NCBI GenBank assembly: GCA_965153355.1
Contig: OZ231126.1
Coordinates: 46,996,001 to 47,060,000, forward strand
Length of the DNA: 64,000 bases
Direction of reading: 5' to 3'
DNA from: Flaccisagitta enflata
Taxonomy: Eukaryota > Chaetognatha > Sagittoidea > Aphragmophora
Positions within the stretch are counted from its first letter, which is position 1. Every line of letters starts with the position of its first letter. Below, in pieces: positions 1-12,440 of this stretch. The notes beneath the pieces are model-generated. The model saw only the letters and a list, made by a program, of their open reading frames with translations. It was not told the origin of the DNA and did no database searches. The translations under genes and the position numbers were made by a program.

Positions 1-27
1 CAGTCGGATAACCATGTTGAAGTTGAA
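1..27 (-). CDS. TENT4: TENT4-like gene, left copy, exon 2 (5' end only)
   Basis: On the minus strand the acceptor CTTTTGCAG (bases 36-28) precedes codons for QLQHGYP. Exon 1 leaves one base (G) that joins TT here to make Val. The right copy has the same junction at 51428. The exon runs off the left edge, so the rest of the left gene is outside the window. Confidence 0.85.
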
Positions 28-282
28 CTGCAAAAGTATTCAAAGTGAATTATTCTTTATAGAAACTTGGGTTTTTGTTTGTAAGCAAGTAGCAAAAAAA
101 TTCGCTCCTCGACAAAGCGAAAAAAAAAAGAAGAGAAAAACGCATCTCATCATTACAATTGGATATCAGTCAAAATACTCCAGCTACCATTAATAGCGGC
201 TATCGCCGACCCCGAGAAATTACAAAAGTTGTTTTGTTGAATATGAAACATGAAATTCGGTGCAAGAGTGAAAGAGAAAGAG

Positions 283-313
<31 letters not shown>

Positions 314-537
314 GAGAAACTTTCACTGAAAGAGAGGGACAGATAAAGAGAAAATGAAAAAGAGAGCGAGAGGATGAGAGAGAGAGTTTAATGTGTCATA
401 TTTTTTTCTTCCTTTTTTTCTTCCTTTTATTAGTGTGTATGCGCTTGCTGTGTATTTTCCTAATATCTTGTGTGAAACAACAACGAAATCAAAAACAACA
501 ATGACAACAACAACAAAAACAACAACAACAACAACAA

Positions 538-576
<39 letters not shown>

Positions 577-602
577 AAGAGCTAGCGAAAGGTGTCTCTT
601 AC
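28..602 (-). other. TENT4: Intron 1 of left TENT4-like copy
   Basis: The donor GTAAGA lies on the minus strand just below 603 and the acceptor CAG at 30-28. The intron holds a (CAA)n/(GTT)n tract at 480-576 and an interrupted GA tract at 273-318. Both are much shorter than in the right copy. An open frame continues from exon 1 into this intron as a poly-Leu tail and stops near 460; that tail is translated microsatellite. The junction at about 355-361 is the empty site for the hairpin-ended element found at 50846-51011. Confidence 0.85.
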
Positions 603-1051
603 CATGAGTGGCGGGTAGTGGAGGTGCTATCGATGATAGATTAGCCGTTGGGTGTGGGTGAATGAAGACCTGGTGGGGAAAATGTGGATGAGGCGGATAG
701 CCTATCGAGTGGGACGTTAAGATCACTTGAGGATTCCGGACGATCGTAGTTGTCGTTGTTGTAGTCATTGTTGTTAAAGCCGAACATATCCCCGGAGACG
801 CAAAAGTGCTGGGCTGCTGTTGAATCGAGGCAATTGAGTTGTTGTTGTTGTTGATGTTGTTATTGTTGTTGTTGTTGTTGTTGTTTATGTTATTGTTAAA
901 GTGAATGAAAGTCACGGGTTTACTAGCAGAATGTGGTAATGTTGAAAACAAAGCTGAGGCATTAGATGGTGATGATGATGATGAAGATGAAAAAGATAAC
1001 GATAAAGAAGGATTGTTAATGAAATTTTTATTAGCACTTGTAGTTTTATCG

Positions 1052-1130
<79 letters not shown>

Positions 1131-2698
1131 AATTCGAGTGTTTACTAGCGGCGACGACGGACAGTTGGGGCGTTGAGGCAGTAAGAAAAGTCGTGGTGGA
1201 AATCATCGAGGCATTGGCGGTGATGGCATTGACTGGGAATGCAGATGACGATGATGATGATGTTGATATTGACGATGATGATGATGACGATGATAGTGAT
1301 GAAGAAGATGAAGAGAGTGAGGAGGATGAAATAGTCTGTGGAGCGGGAAAGATGGATGCCGATAAAGCCAAAGCTTGGCCAAAGGAATGCGGCGCTCTTG
1401 CCGCTGCGGCCGCCGCTGCAGCTGCAGGGAAAACGACGATCTGTTGAGAATTTGGGATGGCGGCTGGCGGCTCCGCTGCGCCTACTTCGTGAACCAACGG
1501 CGATCGAAAAGGGAACGAAGAATAAGCGACTCCACTGGCGTTACCAGCGACACTGGGCGTCACGCAAGGCGCCACCACCGCCGCTGAGGAGGAGGAGGAG
1601 GAGGAATGAGAAGAAAAGGTGGGAGATGGATGCGAGCCTAACGTAGAAACAGAAGAAGTACCGATGGCCGGCGTGCTGGTCGCCTGCGTCGCGTTGGGCT
1701 TGGGAGAGTTACACGGACTAGGACTGGAGCAACAAGAATGCGGCGACGCCGAGTGGACGACGGCGCGACACGCTTGAGGAGGGTACAAGTAGTTGACGCC
1801 GGCGTAAGCTGCGCCCCCGGGAACCGTCGACGCCGCCGATGACGCCGTTGCTGCTGCTGATGACGTCGACGATGATGCTGAATTAGATATAGCATCGACG
1901 ACGCTGAGATTTTTTGAGTTGGAAAAGGTATAATTGATCACGTGAGGAGGCTGAGAATGATGATGATGATGAGGAGGAGGAGGGGGATGCATTTGATGTA
2001 GCGGCGGTTGTTGGTGTAGCGGCGGTTGTTGATGTAACGGTATGTTGCCTAACTTGGTCGCTGGTATTGAAGTATTGACAGAGGAAGCCGCCACCGCAGC
2101 TGGCGCTGAAACCGAGGTCGACATCGTTGAGGAAACCGACGGTTTAGTCACCAAAGGCGGGGAGGAGGAGCTGGAGCTAGAGGAGGAAGAGGAGGAGGAG
2201 GAAATTTCGCCCGCGACGACGTTAGTTTCCTCGTCGTCTCTCGTTGAAGTCGCCGTCGTGATCGTCGTCACTGCCGTCGTTGATGAGGGGACATTATCGG
2301 CGATACCGACAGCGGCGGAAGCGGCAATGGCCGAAGCGGTGGTGGCGAAATGTCCACCGGTACACTGAGGAATCATAGAGCAATGTTGGCACCATCGAGG
2401 TGGGGCCACGTAAGAAGGAACGGCGCCTCTAGAAGTGGATGTCATCGACACGCCGGAAACCACCGTTGACGTCGGGCCGTTAACTACAACGCCGGTAACA
2501 TTTCCACCGTTCGTTGCCGGATGTGTTTGTGGCGGCGGTGGTGCGGCTGAAGTCATCTGAGCCAAATACACGGGATGAGTAGAAGAAGCGCTGATACCGG
2601 GAAATGCGGATAAGCAGATCCGAGGCAGAAGGGCGGCGTTAGACGCGGAAGGCGCACTTGGCTGATGTGGGTGTTGAGTTTGGGCGTGTGGAGGATAA

Positions 2699-2795
<97 letters not shown>

Positions 2796-4344
2796 GGTTA
2801 ACTATTTCAATCGTCGATTTACAAGATGATTGAGCGGCGTCTACGGGGGCTGCATGGCCGACTATTTGCGAGCAATGTTTAGAGGCAGCCACAGAGGTTT
2901 GCGCAGCGGCCGTGGTAGTCGCTGCTGCCGCCGCCGTCGCAGCTGGCGCTGTTGTAGCGGCGTAAGTCACGACACCGCTGTGAGGAACGGCACCAACGTT
3001 CGCCGCTACAATGCCGTGTTGGGCATTTCCATTGTGATTGTGGAGACCGTTTATGGCCGGTGCAAAAGTGTAACTCAGCGTCGGCTGCTGATGCTGTTGT
3101 TGCTGCTGAAACGGCGCCGTGTGCTGTTGAAACTGATGCTGTGTTACGCCACCTGCCGTAGCGTAAAACGTCAAAGGCGTCGATGCGTAAAACGTCATCG
3201 ATCCCGGCGTGATTGGCGTGGCTAATGGCGCCACTGAAGCCAGCGTGACCACGGCGTCGTGATGGCTTGAACCATTGTTATTATTGTTAGTGTTGTTGTG
3301 TTGATGATTGTTGTTGTTTCCGTTGTTGTTGTTGTGTCGGTTTTGTATCCGAGGAGGATAGTGATGATGTTGATGGTGGTGATGGTGGATCGTGCCACCA
3401 CCACCGTTGATCTCCATCGCCACTGATGAAGCCGACGAAATTTTCGTCGTCGACGTCGTGGCTGTTGTTGTTACGTCAGAAGACGCTTTAATCGTTGAGG
3501 CGGTGGCCTGCTTCGGACCACCATGAGAGAAAGTGGTTGTGGTAATTGAAGCGGAGCCAGTGGAAGGAGAAGAAGTAACGGAGGTGGAAGAAAAAGAGAT
3601 AGAAGAATAAGTGGTAGCAGTTGAAACAGGTGCCGAATAAGCTCGACTCAAATTCGGCGTTGAATTTAGTTGAGCGGAGGAGGACGAAGACGCAGCCGAA
3701 AAACGCGACGCCGCGGAAGCGTAAGTGAGGACTTCCGCGCCGCCACCTGAGGACGCATGACGCGGCGTCGTCGTAGCGCCGACCGTGGAAACCGGCGCTA
3801 CCAAAGAAGAGGGAGAGGAGATGGGGCCTCCCACGTATGGGGAGGACTTGCCGGTTAAATGAGACGCGTGATAGTGACGCTGTGGTAGATGCTGCTGCTG
3901 TGGCTGCTGTTGTTGCTGACTGAGGAATGGCCCGGGCTTTTTCACGCCGGTTCTCGCTTTCTCTGCCGACGGCAAAGAAGAAGAGACGGCGGCGGCGTAA
4001 TGAAGAACGCCGGCGTTGCCGTTATAACAACCTGCCGATGACGATGCCGAGAAAGGCGGCGGAGTTGGCAGAGGCAGAGCCGTTATCGGCGAAATAGAGG
4101 AAGGAGGAGAAAACGGCGAGGAGGAGGAGGAGGAGGAGGAAGAAGTGGAAGAGGAGGCGGGCGGGATGTATTTGGTCGTTGCCGTGGGGCCGCCGCCAAC
4201 GCCGTGGTTGTGGTCACGGAATCGATATCCGAAAGACGACGACGTTGACGAAGACGACGATCGACCGGCGGAGGCGCAGGAGGAGGAGGTTGAGGAAGAA
4301 GAAGATGGAGTTGGCCAAGATGCTGCATCGTCTTTGGCGGCCAT
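603..4344 (-). CDS. TENT4: TENT4-like poly(A) polymerase, left copy, exon 1 (complete, N-terminal disordered region)
   Basis: The exon has 1247 codons plus one base, opening with MAAKDDAASWPTPSSSS at 4344. The ATG has a purine at -3 and G at +4 and is preceded by untranslatable A/T-rich sequence, so I take it as the start. The whole exon is low complexity: Ser-rich to about residue 80, His- and Asn-rich near 310-360, an uninterrupted polyQ near 517-560, a His/Pro-rich patch near 790, and polyN near 1072-1098. No folded domain is visible. Its assignment rests entirely on the right copy, where the same sequence splices into exons encoding the TENT4 catalytic core. Such N-termini in the family are usually one to two hundred residues, so this one is exceptional. 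The donor is GTAAGA at 602-597. Confidence 0.8.
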
Positions 4345-4980
4345 TCACACACAAAAAATCCTAGTAAACTGTTTCTTTTGATTGCAAAGGATAGTTTTTT
4401 TTTGTTTTTTTTGTGTTTTTTTTTAATATCTGACGCTGGATCGCTGTAGGAACGACACGCAATGCGAGGGGATAAAGGGCAAGTGCTTTTGTATATTGTA
4501 TATGTATATAATAGTTCGTGTGTGCGATACAATTGAGGAAGATATAAATCGCAGTTTTTTTCCTCTCTCACTTCGGCAGTGGCTCAATTTAATTTCACCA
4601 ATTTGACGCAAGACGACGTGCTAAGAGCGATAAGATTTGAGGGCAACTGCACTGACTGAAAAACGAAATTTCTATGCATAATATGCACTCTATTCATCCG
4701 AGCGGGTATGTTTCTCGAGGGATTAATTTATTCTTGTTTGTTTGTGTGTTTTTTTTTTCTTATAGAAAAAAAGTGATTGAATCGAACGATCACTCGTTCT
4801 TTGCGATCCCTGTTCAGATAGAACACTGCACCGCCATTCGGGAGAGACGAGGACGAGTTTATATGTCACTTTCTTTTTGACTAATCCTCCTTTTTCACCG
4901 GGCTTCACTTTTTCTATCAAATTTCTTCCTTTTCTTTCTGGGGCATTGGATATGAGTGCCGGAGATCCTGTTAGAGTTAA
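4345..4980 (-). promoter_or_regulatory. Presumed 5' flank and 5' UTR of left TENT4-like copy
   Basis: This is the sequence directly upstream of the left start codon on the minus strand. It has long A/T runs (4396-4425) and a TATATA-like stretch at about 4490-4515, some 150 nt above the ATG. I see no other promoter element and cannot place the transcription start. The right copy has nothing corresponding. Assignment is by position only. Confidence 0.25.
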
Positions 4981-4982
4981 AT

Positions 4983-5840
<858 letters not shown>

Positions 5841-5846
5841 CGATTC

Positions 5847-6035
5847 TATGAATGAATGAATGAACTAATGAATGAACTAATGAATGAACTAATGAATGAA
5901 CTGATGAATGAACTGATGAATAACCTAATGAATGAACTAATGAATGAACTAATGAATGAACTAATGAATGAACTAATGAATGAACTAATGAATGAACGAA
6001 TGAATGAATGAATGAATGGATAAACTAATGCTTGA
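5847..6035. repeat. 12-bp minisatellite (AATGAATGAACT)n
   Basis: About 15 units alternating AATGAATGAACT with single-base variants (ACTG, ACGA). The reverse-strand frame reads as repeated ISSFISSF and is not a protein. Confidence 0.95.
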
Positions 6036-6089
6036 ATGATTGAAAGAATGAAAATGTACAAAAGCATTAAGAGGCTGACTGCTTTTCTG

Positions 6090-6152
6090 TTGACACTGAC
6101 CAACCAACCGACAAACGGACATGTCATAGAGGAGCGAGGACGCATCTAAAAA
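6090..6152 (+). repeat. Hairpin-ended repeat family, 3' fragment (ATGCG subtype)
   Basis: Shows the family's GACCAACCAACCGACAAACG internal tandem and the 3' end GAGGACGCATCTAAAAA. The left half of the hairpin has mutated (AGGAGCG for AGATGCG). It is followed head to tail by another copy. Confidence 0.7.
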
Positions 6153-6297
6153 TACGCCCTCAAATATTGCGAGGCCATGTAGGCCAATAGGTGCGTTGTG
6201 TGGATTGTCAAACGTTTGCGTGACGGACCAACCGACTGACCGTTCAACCTACGGACAAACATGACCGGTTTTTGAGGTGCGTAAGCGCACTTAGATA
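6153..6297 (+). repeat. Hairpin-ended repeat family, diverged copy (GTGCG subtype)
   Basis: Contains the GACGGACCAACCGACTGACC tandem and ACGGACAAAC, then a terminal hairpin with stem AGGTGCG (6275-6281), loop TAAG and stem CGCACTT (6286-6292), followed by AGA. The stem differs from the AGTCGCG type at several positions, but both sides change together and pairing is kept. Confidence 0.65.
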
Positions 6298-6299
6298 TA

Positions 6300-7065
6300 G
6301 CACTTCTATGTTTGCAACTAAGTGAACAAAGGACTGACGTAACATATTCAATCACCACCAAAGGAAGGAATGGCTGCGCTATACGAAAGAATGACGTAGC
6401 AGCTTAAAATCAATCCAGCCCTAAAAACTCAATGAAGAAATGAGCGATATGGCCGTTCATGAGGTCATAAACGAAAATTCTGGAGAAAAAGGAAAGAAAC
6501 GATCGTAGATCATTGTAATTCCAAATCTAAAAAGAATAAAATCAGGGTGTCTAACGACCTTTGAGCCGTTCGTGATAACAAATAGTTTAGGGAGGTGGAG
6601 AGCGGAATGAAATGGATGGCCAATAGTCTCCGAGTCCCGGATGTCGTCTCCGCGTTGGACGGAAGAGTCCACAAATCGCCGGAAAAAGACGGCGAAAAAT
6701 TGAGAGAAATCTGTCTCAAGATTTCAAAAACAGCCTTTTTTTGGTGACTTTCTCTGCCTCTGCCTCTGCCTCTTCCGTTCGGGTGTGTCATTATGGAAAA
6801 GTATTTTTGATCAGATTATTAACATAAGAGGAAGATAGAGAAATAAAATTCAAATCTATAAACGTTTTTTTTATATTTCAAAATTTATTATCTTTATATA
6901 TATATTATTTCAGTGTTTGCACATAGAATTGCAAAACATATAATTTAATACTTATTATTCATACAAATTAATGGCTAAAAATAATTCAAAACAAATAAAA
7001 TAAATAGAATTTGAATAATAAAAGTGTTTAAAAATTTTGAATTTATAATACCCTGTGCTCTATTA
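6300..7065. other. Intergenic, A/T-rich, nothing recognised
   Basis: Mixed sequence becoming strongly A/T-rich after 6840. Short frames lack any recognisable motif. A six-fold alternation of TCTGCC at 6750-6775 is the only local repeat. Confidence 0.5.
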
Positions 7066-7144
7066 TATTGATGGTCTCATCAAAAAATTACTTGCATATT
7101 GACACATCCGAGTCTGTCATTCTGTCTTTTGTTTCTTTCCATCT

Positions 7145-7180
7145 TTTTTCTTTCTTTTATTCTTTCTTTCTTTCTTTTAT

Positions 7181-7213
<33 letters not shown>

Positions 7214-7331
7214 TCCTTCTTTCTTTCTTTCTTTCTTATTTCCTTTCCTTATTCTATTCTATCTTCTTTTCATCCAGTCATTCAATCATTCATCTCTCTC
7301 TCTCTCTTCTCTCTCTCTCTCTTTCATCCAG

Positions 7332-7391
<60 letters not shown>

Positions 7392-7400
7392 TCTCTCTCT
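7145..7400. repeat. (CTTT)n then (CT)n microsatellites
   Basis: Interrupted CTTT units (7145-7240) run into CT dinucleotides (7290-7400), separated by ATCCAGTCA that appears twice. All frames across it are Leu/Ser/Phe repeat translations. Confidence 0.95.
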
Positions 7401-7655
7401 CCCTCTATCTCTCTTTCAAAATTTTTTTTTTAAAATAGAATAAAACAAAATTAAATGGATTTTCTGGGTCACATTACACCTTCTCCAAATTCATACCATT
7501 CAGACGTAAAAAAACTTTCAAGGGGATTTCTTTTCTGAGGTCACAGAGATGTGCTTACAAATCTAAGAAAGGTAAACAACACCGCACTTAAAATCCATCT
7601 TCTTCTCTTGAAACTAAAAGATATACACAATTACTTTTTTCTTTTGTCTTTTTTT
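7400..7655. other. Intergenic, nothing recognised
   Basis: A/T-rich unique-looking sequence between the microsatellite block and the next hairpin-ended repeat. I found no gene, RNA or repeat end in it. Confidence 0.4.
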
Positions 7656-7735
7656 AGATGCGTCCACGCATCTCTATAAGAGGCTTTGTCTGTCCATCCG
7701 TCCATCGGTCTGTTGGTCCGTCAGCACGAGTCATA
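7656..7735 (-). repeat. Hairpin-ended repeat family, ATGCG subtype, 3' part
   Basis: Read on the minus strand it ends in AGATGCG TGGA CGCATCT then A-rich DNA. The plus strand shows AGATGCG, loop TCCA, CGCATCT at 7656-7673, then CTATAAGAGGCTTTGTC and a GTCCATCCGTCC-type tandem. The 5' end of the element is not recognisable. Confidence 0.75.
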
Positions 7736-8240
7736 TATGGCGAAAACTCAAGGAAATCATGCAAAATATAACATTATTGCATCATTCCACAAGGTTGATG
7801 CAATATTGCATCATTCTTAACAAGCTAAGCCGCATGTGGACGCATCGTTGTCTCCCCGGGGTACTTGTTTTTAACTTTTCTTTTACATTCTTTCATCTGC
7901 ATGGGTCAGATTGTCAGTTGGGGGTCGGTCCTCCAGTGCCAGTGCCAAATCGAGTTTTCTACTCGAGGGAGCAATACCATTAAGATGTGTAAACAAATAT
8001 TGAAGGGATCGGAACATTTATCAAAATGGATTTATAGTCTCACCCCACGTTAACGAACCCGAGCGTAACGAGAATCCGCCTTTAACGGATATGAAATCTT
8101 ACTCCCTTTCTTATCATTTCTTTTTGATAAACTTGAAACGTGAAAGATGAGAACAAATCCGATGTGAAAAGGCACTCATCGGGTTATGTTCCAATCGCGG
8201 GTGTTTCAAAAGTGGCATTTTTTCTCTTGTAAATAAACTA
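7736..8240. other. Intergenic; 16-bp perfect palindrome
   Basis: No gene seen. GATGCAATATTGCATC at about 7797 is a perfect palindrome and overlaps other GCATCATT copies nearby. The stretch 7840-7860 (GGACGCATCG) may be a diverged end of the upstream repeat. Confidence 0.4.
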
Positions 8241-8248
8241 TGTCTCCT

Positions 8249-8300
8249 TTTTGGGCAGCGACCCGAAGGGGACGATGTCCTGTAGAACACAGGGGGACTT
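8249..8300 (+). repeat. GC-palindrome composite repeat, 5' fragment
   Basis: TTTTTGGGCAGCGACCCGAA, then GACGATGTCCTGTAG and ACACAGGGGG, match the end of the family that is complete at 55751 and 57016. Only the end is present here and it has diverged. Confidence 0.75.
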
Positions 8301-8374
8301 TCATTCGTTTACTCGTATGTTCGTTCATTCGTTCATTCGTTTGTTTGTCCCCCCCCCCTCCGCCATTTCAATTT

Positions 8375-8665
8375 ACCATACTATTCAATGGGAAGTCTAC
8401 ATCTTTTTCAATTTCCTATGTTATTCAATGGGAATTCTTCATTTTTTTTCATTTACTTGTCCATTTCCTATGTTATTCAATGGGAATTCTCCCATTTTTT
8501 TCTTTTTTTCATCAATTGTCCATGTTATTCAACGGGGATTACACATTTTTTCAATTCTTTTCAATTTTCCATGCTATTCAATAGAAACTTTTGCATTTTG
8601 TCATTTTTTCAATGGAAATTATTGAAATTCTCATTTTTTGTCAATTTTTTATGTTATTCAGTGGT
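8375..8665 (+). repeat. ~50-bp minisatellite with ATGTTATTCAATGGGAA core
   Basis: Five to six degenerate units share CCTATGTTATTCAATGGGAA followed by T-rich spacers with CATTTTTTTC. Forward frames reading as MLFNGNS are repeat translation. Confidence 0.85.
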
Positions 8666-8729
8666 GCAATAGTGCTCCCAAGCCCAATTAAGCAGAATGC
8701 CCCCTGTGTTAACGGCTATTGCTGACCAC

Positions 8730-9373
8730 TAGCTTGTACTGAAATGACAATAAACAATAAAATCAGAACTCCACAAGTAGTTCTTATTGTGGGGCTGTCT
8801 TGGGCTTCCAATGACATCACTTTTGGTCTGAAAAAATTGTATCTTGCTGTCCGCGCCTTACCTTGAATTTTCCTTCAGCCTATGGGAAACCAAAAATTTC
8901 AAAGTGCCTAAATTTCTGTTTTGACTGCAGATTTGAAATCTGCTGAAAAAACTGTTAATTGAAAGTGCTTTCCTTTTTTCAATATTCCAACTAGAAGGTG
9001 CTCAAAATAAGTGTCAAAGTTTGCAAAACTTACCTTTCTCTTTTATTTATATGTAAAATCGCCGAACTTACCTTTTTTTATATCTTTAAGATGAATTTTG
9101 ACTATGATCCCGAAGGAATATTGAAAAAAGGAAAGCACTTTCAATTAACACTTTTTTCTGCAGATTTCAAATCTGCAGTCAAAACAGAGATTTAAGCACT
9201 TTGAAATTTTTGGTTTCCCATAGGCTGAAGGAAAATTCAAGGTAAGGCGCGGACAGCAAGATGCAAATTTTTCAGACCAAAATTGATGCCATTAGAAGCC
9301 CAAGACAGCCCCACAACAAGAACTACTTGTAGAATTCTGATTTTATTGCTTTTAGTCATTTAGGTACAAGCTA
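8730..9373. mobile_element. Foldback MITE, hAT-like, copy 1 (644 bp)
   Basis: The ends TAGCTTGTACTGAAATGAC and GTCATTTAGGTACAAGCTA are terminal inverted repeats. The inverted arms extend about 265 bp inward around a ~110-bp asymmetric centre. Flanks carry an identical 8-bp target duplication, CTGACCAC, at 8722-8729 and 9374-9381. An 8-bp duplication points to the hAT superfamily; the TIR sequence alone does not prove it. There is no transposase frame, so it must be non-autonomous. A second copy with its own 8-bp duplication lies at 46596-47208. Confidence 0.9.
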
Positions 9374-9381
9374 CTGACCAC

Positions 9382-10640
9382 ATATTGCCCTTGGGCGCCT
9401 GGTTCAATGCATTTTTGGACAAATCAGTGATAACATTCATAAAGAAATTTACAAGCAGCCTTTCATTAAGTGATACTGCACTGGCATGCTAGCTAATAGA
9501 GACCTAACAACAAAAAGAGTCAAATTCAAACTACTAAATCAATGAAAACTTGGGAGTGGCTAAGAATGTGAAGGGCCTTGCTAAGGGTGGTCTTGATTCC
9601 TGGAGCTCTCGTCAAATCGTGTATTGAAGGTGGTAAAAAAAATGAAAAAGAAGAAACAAAATGAAAGTCTTTGATGAGAAGAGGCGGAGGAATGAGAGAG
9701 CAAATAGACGGGATCGGGAAGTAAAGTTTTTTGGGGAAGCTAAAGAAGACGAAAAAAAAAAAAAAAAAAATTGTGAGTCGAAGGCCTGCGTTATGTTTCT
9801 ATGGGGAAAATACAGAAAAAGAGTAATTACTGTTGCACAAACGCCACCCTTCCCCATCAGGGAAAAAAGCCCAAGCCAGTTTGCGACGTTTTACCAAATA
9901 TACAGTTCAGCTTCACTAGAGCGCATTTTAACAGATTGAACCACATTATGCCTTAGGGTGAAGCCACCCTATCGAAAAAACTACAAAATCTTTCATGAGA
10001 CAGTAGGTTACATGCCTTATAGGTGGGCATGCCTTGTTAGTGCACTTTAGCAGTGCTCCACAGTATAGGTTTTTAAAGGAAACTGCTATTCAATTACGCT
10101 ATTGCACAATTGAGTATCCAAGCAGCAATTGCTGACAATTAATTGACCCTGTTTGCTCATATTTGAAGGTCATAGATAATTTGAAACAAGGCCAGATATA
10201 TGGCTAGTAAGTAGTTACTAGTGGGTGGGCTACGGCAGTATGTGGCAGGGCAGGGGTTGTAACGAGGTTGACCAGGGGCGGAAATGCTCAGATACACCAA
10301 CTTATAAAGTTACTTAGCCACAAATAAATGAAGAACCAAAAAACAAAACGAAAACAAAACGAACAAAGCAAAACGAAACTAAAACTTCTATTACTGGTAT
10401 TACTGGTAATAATAGATGAATAAGTAAGGGTCACAGACCGACTGACCAACGAGTCAACGGCCTCCCGATTATTATCTAAGGTTGAACTAAGTAGGCTCGC
10501 GAGAAGAGAGACAACATGGAAGAGCCTCTGTATATATCTATCTAGAGAGTCAGTTCAGAACTCGTGAGAAAAAAAAAAGCTGGTCTTACCAACATCTATT
10601 CATCAAAGCCCAACTGAAGTGAGATCGTGTTGATAGCAAG
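9382..10640. other. Intergenic; diverged ~300-bp dispersed repeat
   Basis: No gene seen. About 9900-10080 (GCACATTATGCCTTAGGGTG, CTTTCATGAGACAGTAGG, ATGCCTTATAGG) resembles 60690-60970 in the same order, indicating a diverged dispersed repeat. An A-rich patch lies at 9750-9770. GACCGACTGACCAACGAGTC at 10435 is a fragment of the hairpin-ended repeat's internal tandem. Confidence 0.5.
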
Positions 10641-10645
10641 TGAGA

Positions 10646-10759
<114 letters not shown>

Positions 10760-10760
<1 letters not shown>

Positions 10761-11198
10761 AGTGATAAGCAAACCAGGGAGACAGAAGGACATAGACGAA
10801 CAGACAGCCGGACGCACAGACATACGGTGGGACAGTATAGCGACGTGAGGGATGTTGTTCCACTTGTCAAAGAGTGGCTTACGGAAAGTCAAATCTATGA
10901 GGATAAAATGAAATGAGAATTTCGGTTACTGTTCCTTCATTTCTAACAATGGGTAATACATACAATTAGTTTTGCTAAATGGAAAACTGGGAGTGATGCG
11001 CGTAGTAACTAGTCAGTGAGGGCTCACAAGGCCCTCTTCCGTATTTTTCAGTGTGAGTGTAGTGAGGGATATTGTTCCAGCTGTCATACACTTAAATCAA
11101 TGCAACACATTCACAGCTCATACGCAAATTTTCGAGAGTATAATTAAGGACATTCAGAGCTGCCTTATGATTACAGAAAATCCCTGGACTCGGGTTAT
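10760..11198. other. Intergenic, nothing recognised
   Basis: The motif GTGAGGGAT.TTGTTCCA occurs twice (about 10846 and 11062), suggesting a short diverged duplication. No gene or RNA feature is visible. Confidence 0.4.
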
Positions 11199-11209
11199 TA
11201 CGTCGGATA

Positions 11210-11630
11210 GGACTCGCAATAGTTAACTTTAACTAGCTAGTTAACTAGTTAAAATTCTGAAAACCCCTATAGTTAACTAGTAGAAATTAACTAGTTAAAA
11301 CAGTTAAAAATTTCTATGGAAATTTGGGGAAAAATCACTTATTTTCTCTTCAAATGACATGATTTTTGGTAAATTTTTTTGGTCACAAAGAAAAATGTGG
11401 ACAATTGTAACACACAAACATAGAAACTCAAAGATTTCTTGCCACAAACAATAATACAATTATTAAAGTATTGATTTCTGCAAGAATTGTATCAAAAAAT
11501 TTACGGTTTTGCTTTAGTCTTGCTTTTTATTAGGGAAAAATTTTAACTATTTTAGCTAGTTAACTAGGTGTAAATTGTAGTTAGTTAACTGTTAACTAGT
11601 TAATTTGAAAACCTTAACTATTGCGAGTCC
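11210..11630. mobile_element. TIR element with 11-bp flanking duplication (421 bp)
   Basis: The ends GGACTCGCAATAGTTAA and TTAACTATTGCGAGTCC are inverted repeats. The 11-bp direct repeat TACGTCGGATA flanks it at 11199-11209 and 11631-11641. If the first and last TA belong to the element, the duplication shortens to 7 or 9 bp. The interior is A/T-rich with repeated AGTTAACTAG and no open frame. A 9-11-bp duplication would suit a Mutator-like MITE; 8 bp would suit hAT. I cannot choose. Confidence 0.85.
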
Positions 11631-11641
11631 TACGTCGGATA

Positions 11642-12130
11642 ATTACGTTTCACCGATTACGTGGTGTTTGGTGACTGATTACTTAGTTCAATCAATCGAG
11701 ATATAGTTCTATGGATTGGTCGTGCTAAATAGTTGGTTCTCTACCATTTGCTGTTTGACAAATTTTAGTCTCAACGTCTCTATGTCTTCATTTACCATTC
11801 TTTTTTTTACAGAATTGTAGAGGCGAGTTGTTTTTAGCTCCGATCCTTCTTTTATAGTTAATAAATCATACTGCTATGACCCATGTCTAGATAAAAGTAA
11901 TGGCTTTTTAATCTATGGCAACTGCCTCGCCAGTACCTCGTAGACCATTTTATCACCGTTTCAGCCAAGGTTACAGCGAGTAAAGAAAGAAAAAAGATGC
12001 CCAATAAAATTTGACAAATGATAAAAGATGGGTAAATGATGGCGCATTCATCAAGTGCCGGGACAATTTTTTGAATTCTTTCTTTTTTCCCCTTCTTGTT
12101 TCACTGATTTTAGCTGCACATGCGCTCGAC
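11642..12130. other. Intergenic, nothing recognised
   Basis: Mixed A/T-rich sequence with no coding or RNA signature that I can support. Confidence 0.4.
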
Positions 12131-12164
12131 AGTCTACACACATAGATGCAGACTCACAGACACA

Positions 12165-12440
<276 letters not shown>

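Larger units (their letters stand above)
1..3226 (-). repeat. Left arm of large inverted duplication
   Basis: The reverse complement of this stretch matches 47922-51454 nearly base for base, covering most of exon 1, intron 1 and the first 27 nt of exon 2 of the TENT4-like gene. Differences are a handful of substitutions, different microsatellite lengths (polyQ, polyN, GTT and CT tracts) and one ~166-bp element present only in the right arm. Homology stops at 3226, inside codons for LATPITPGS, while the left gene reads on to its start codon at 4344. The arm continues beyond position 1. I see the identity directly; whether it is a genomic duplication or an assembly join cannot be told here. Confidence 0.95.

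Noticed and set aside
460-602. Open frame continuing past exon 1 of the left copy as poly-Leu
   Set aside because: It is translated GTT/CTT microsatellite beyond a good donor (CATG|GTAAGA). The same happens at 50546-50742, and the splice to exon 2 keeps phase.
8998-9195. 65-codon frame in the foldback centre
   Set aside because: It crosses from the spacer into the inverted arm of a MITE and is not present in copy 2.
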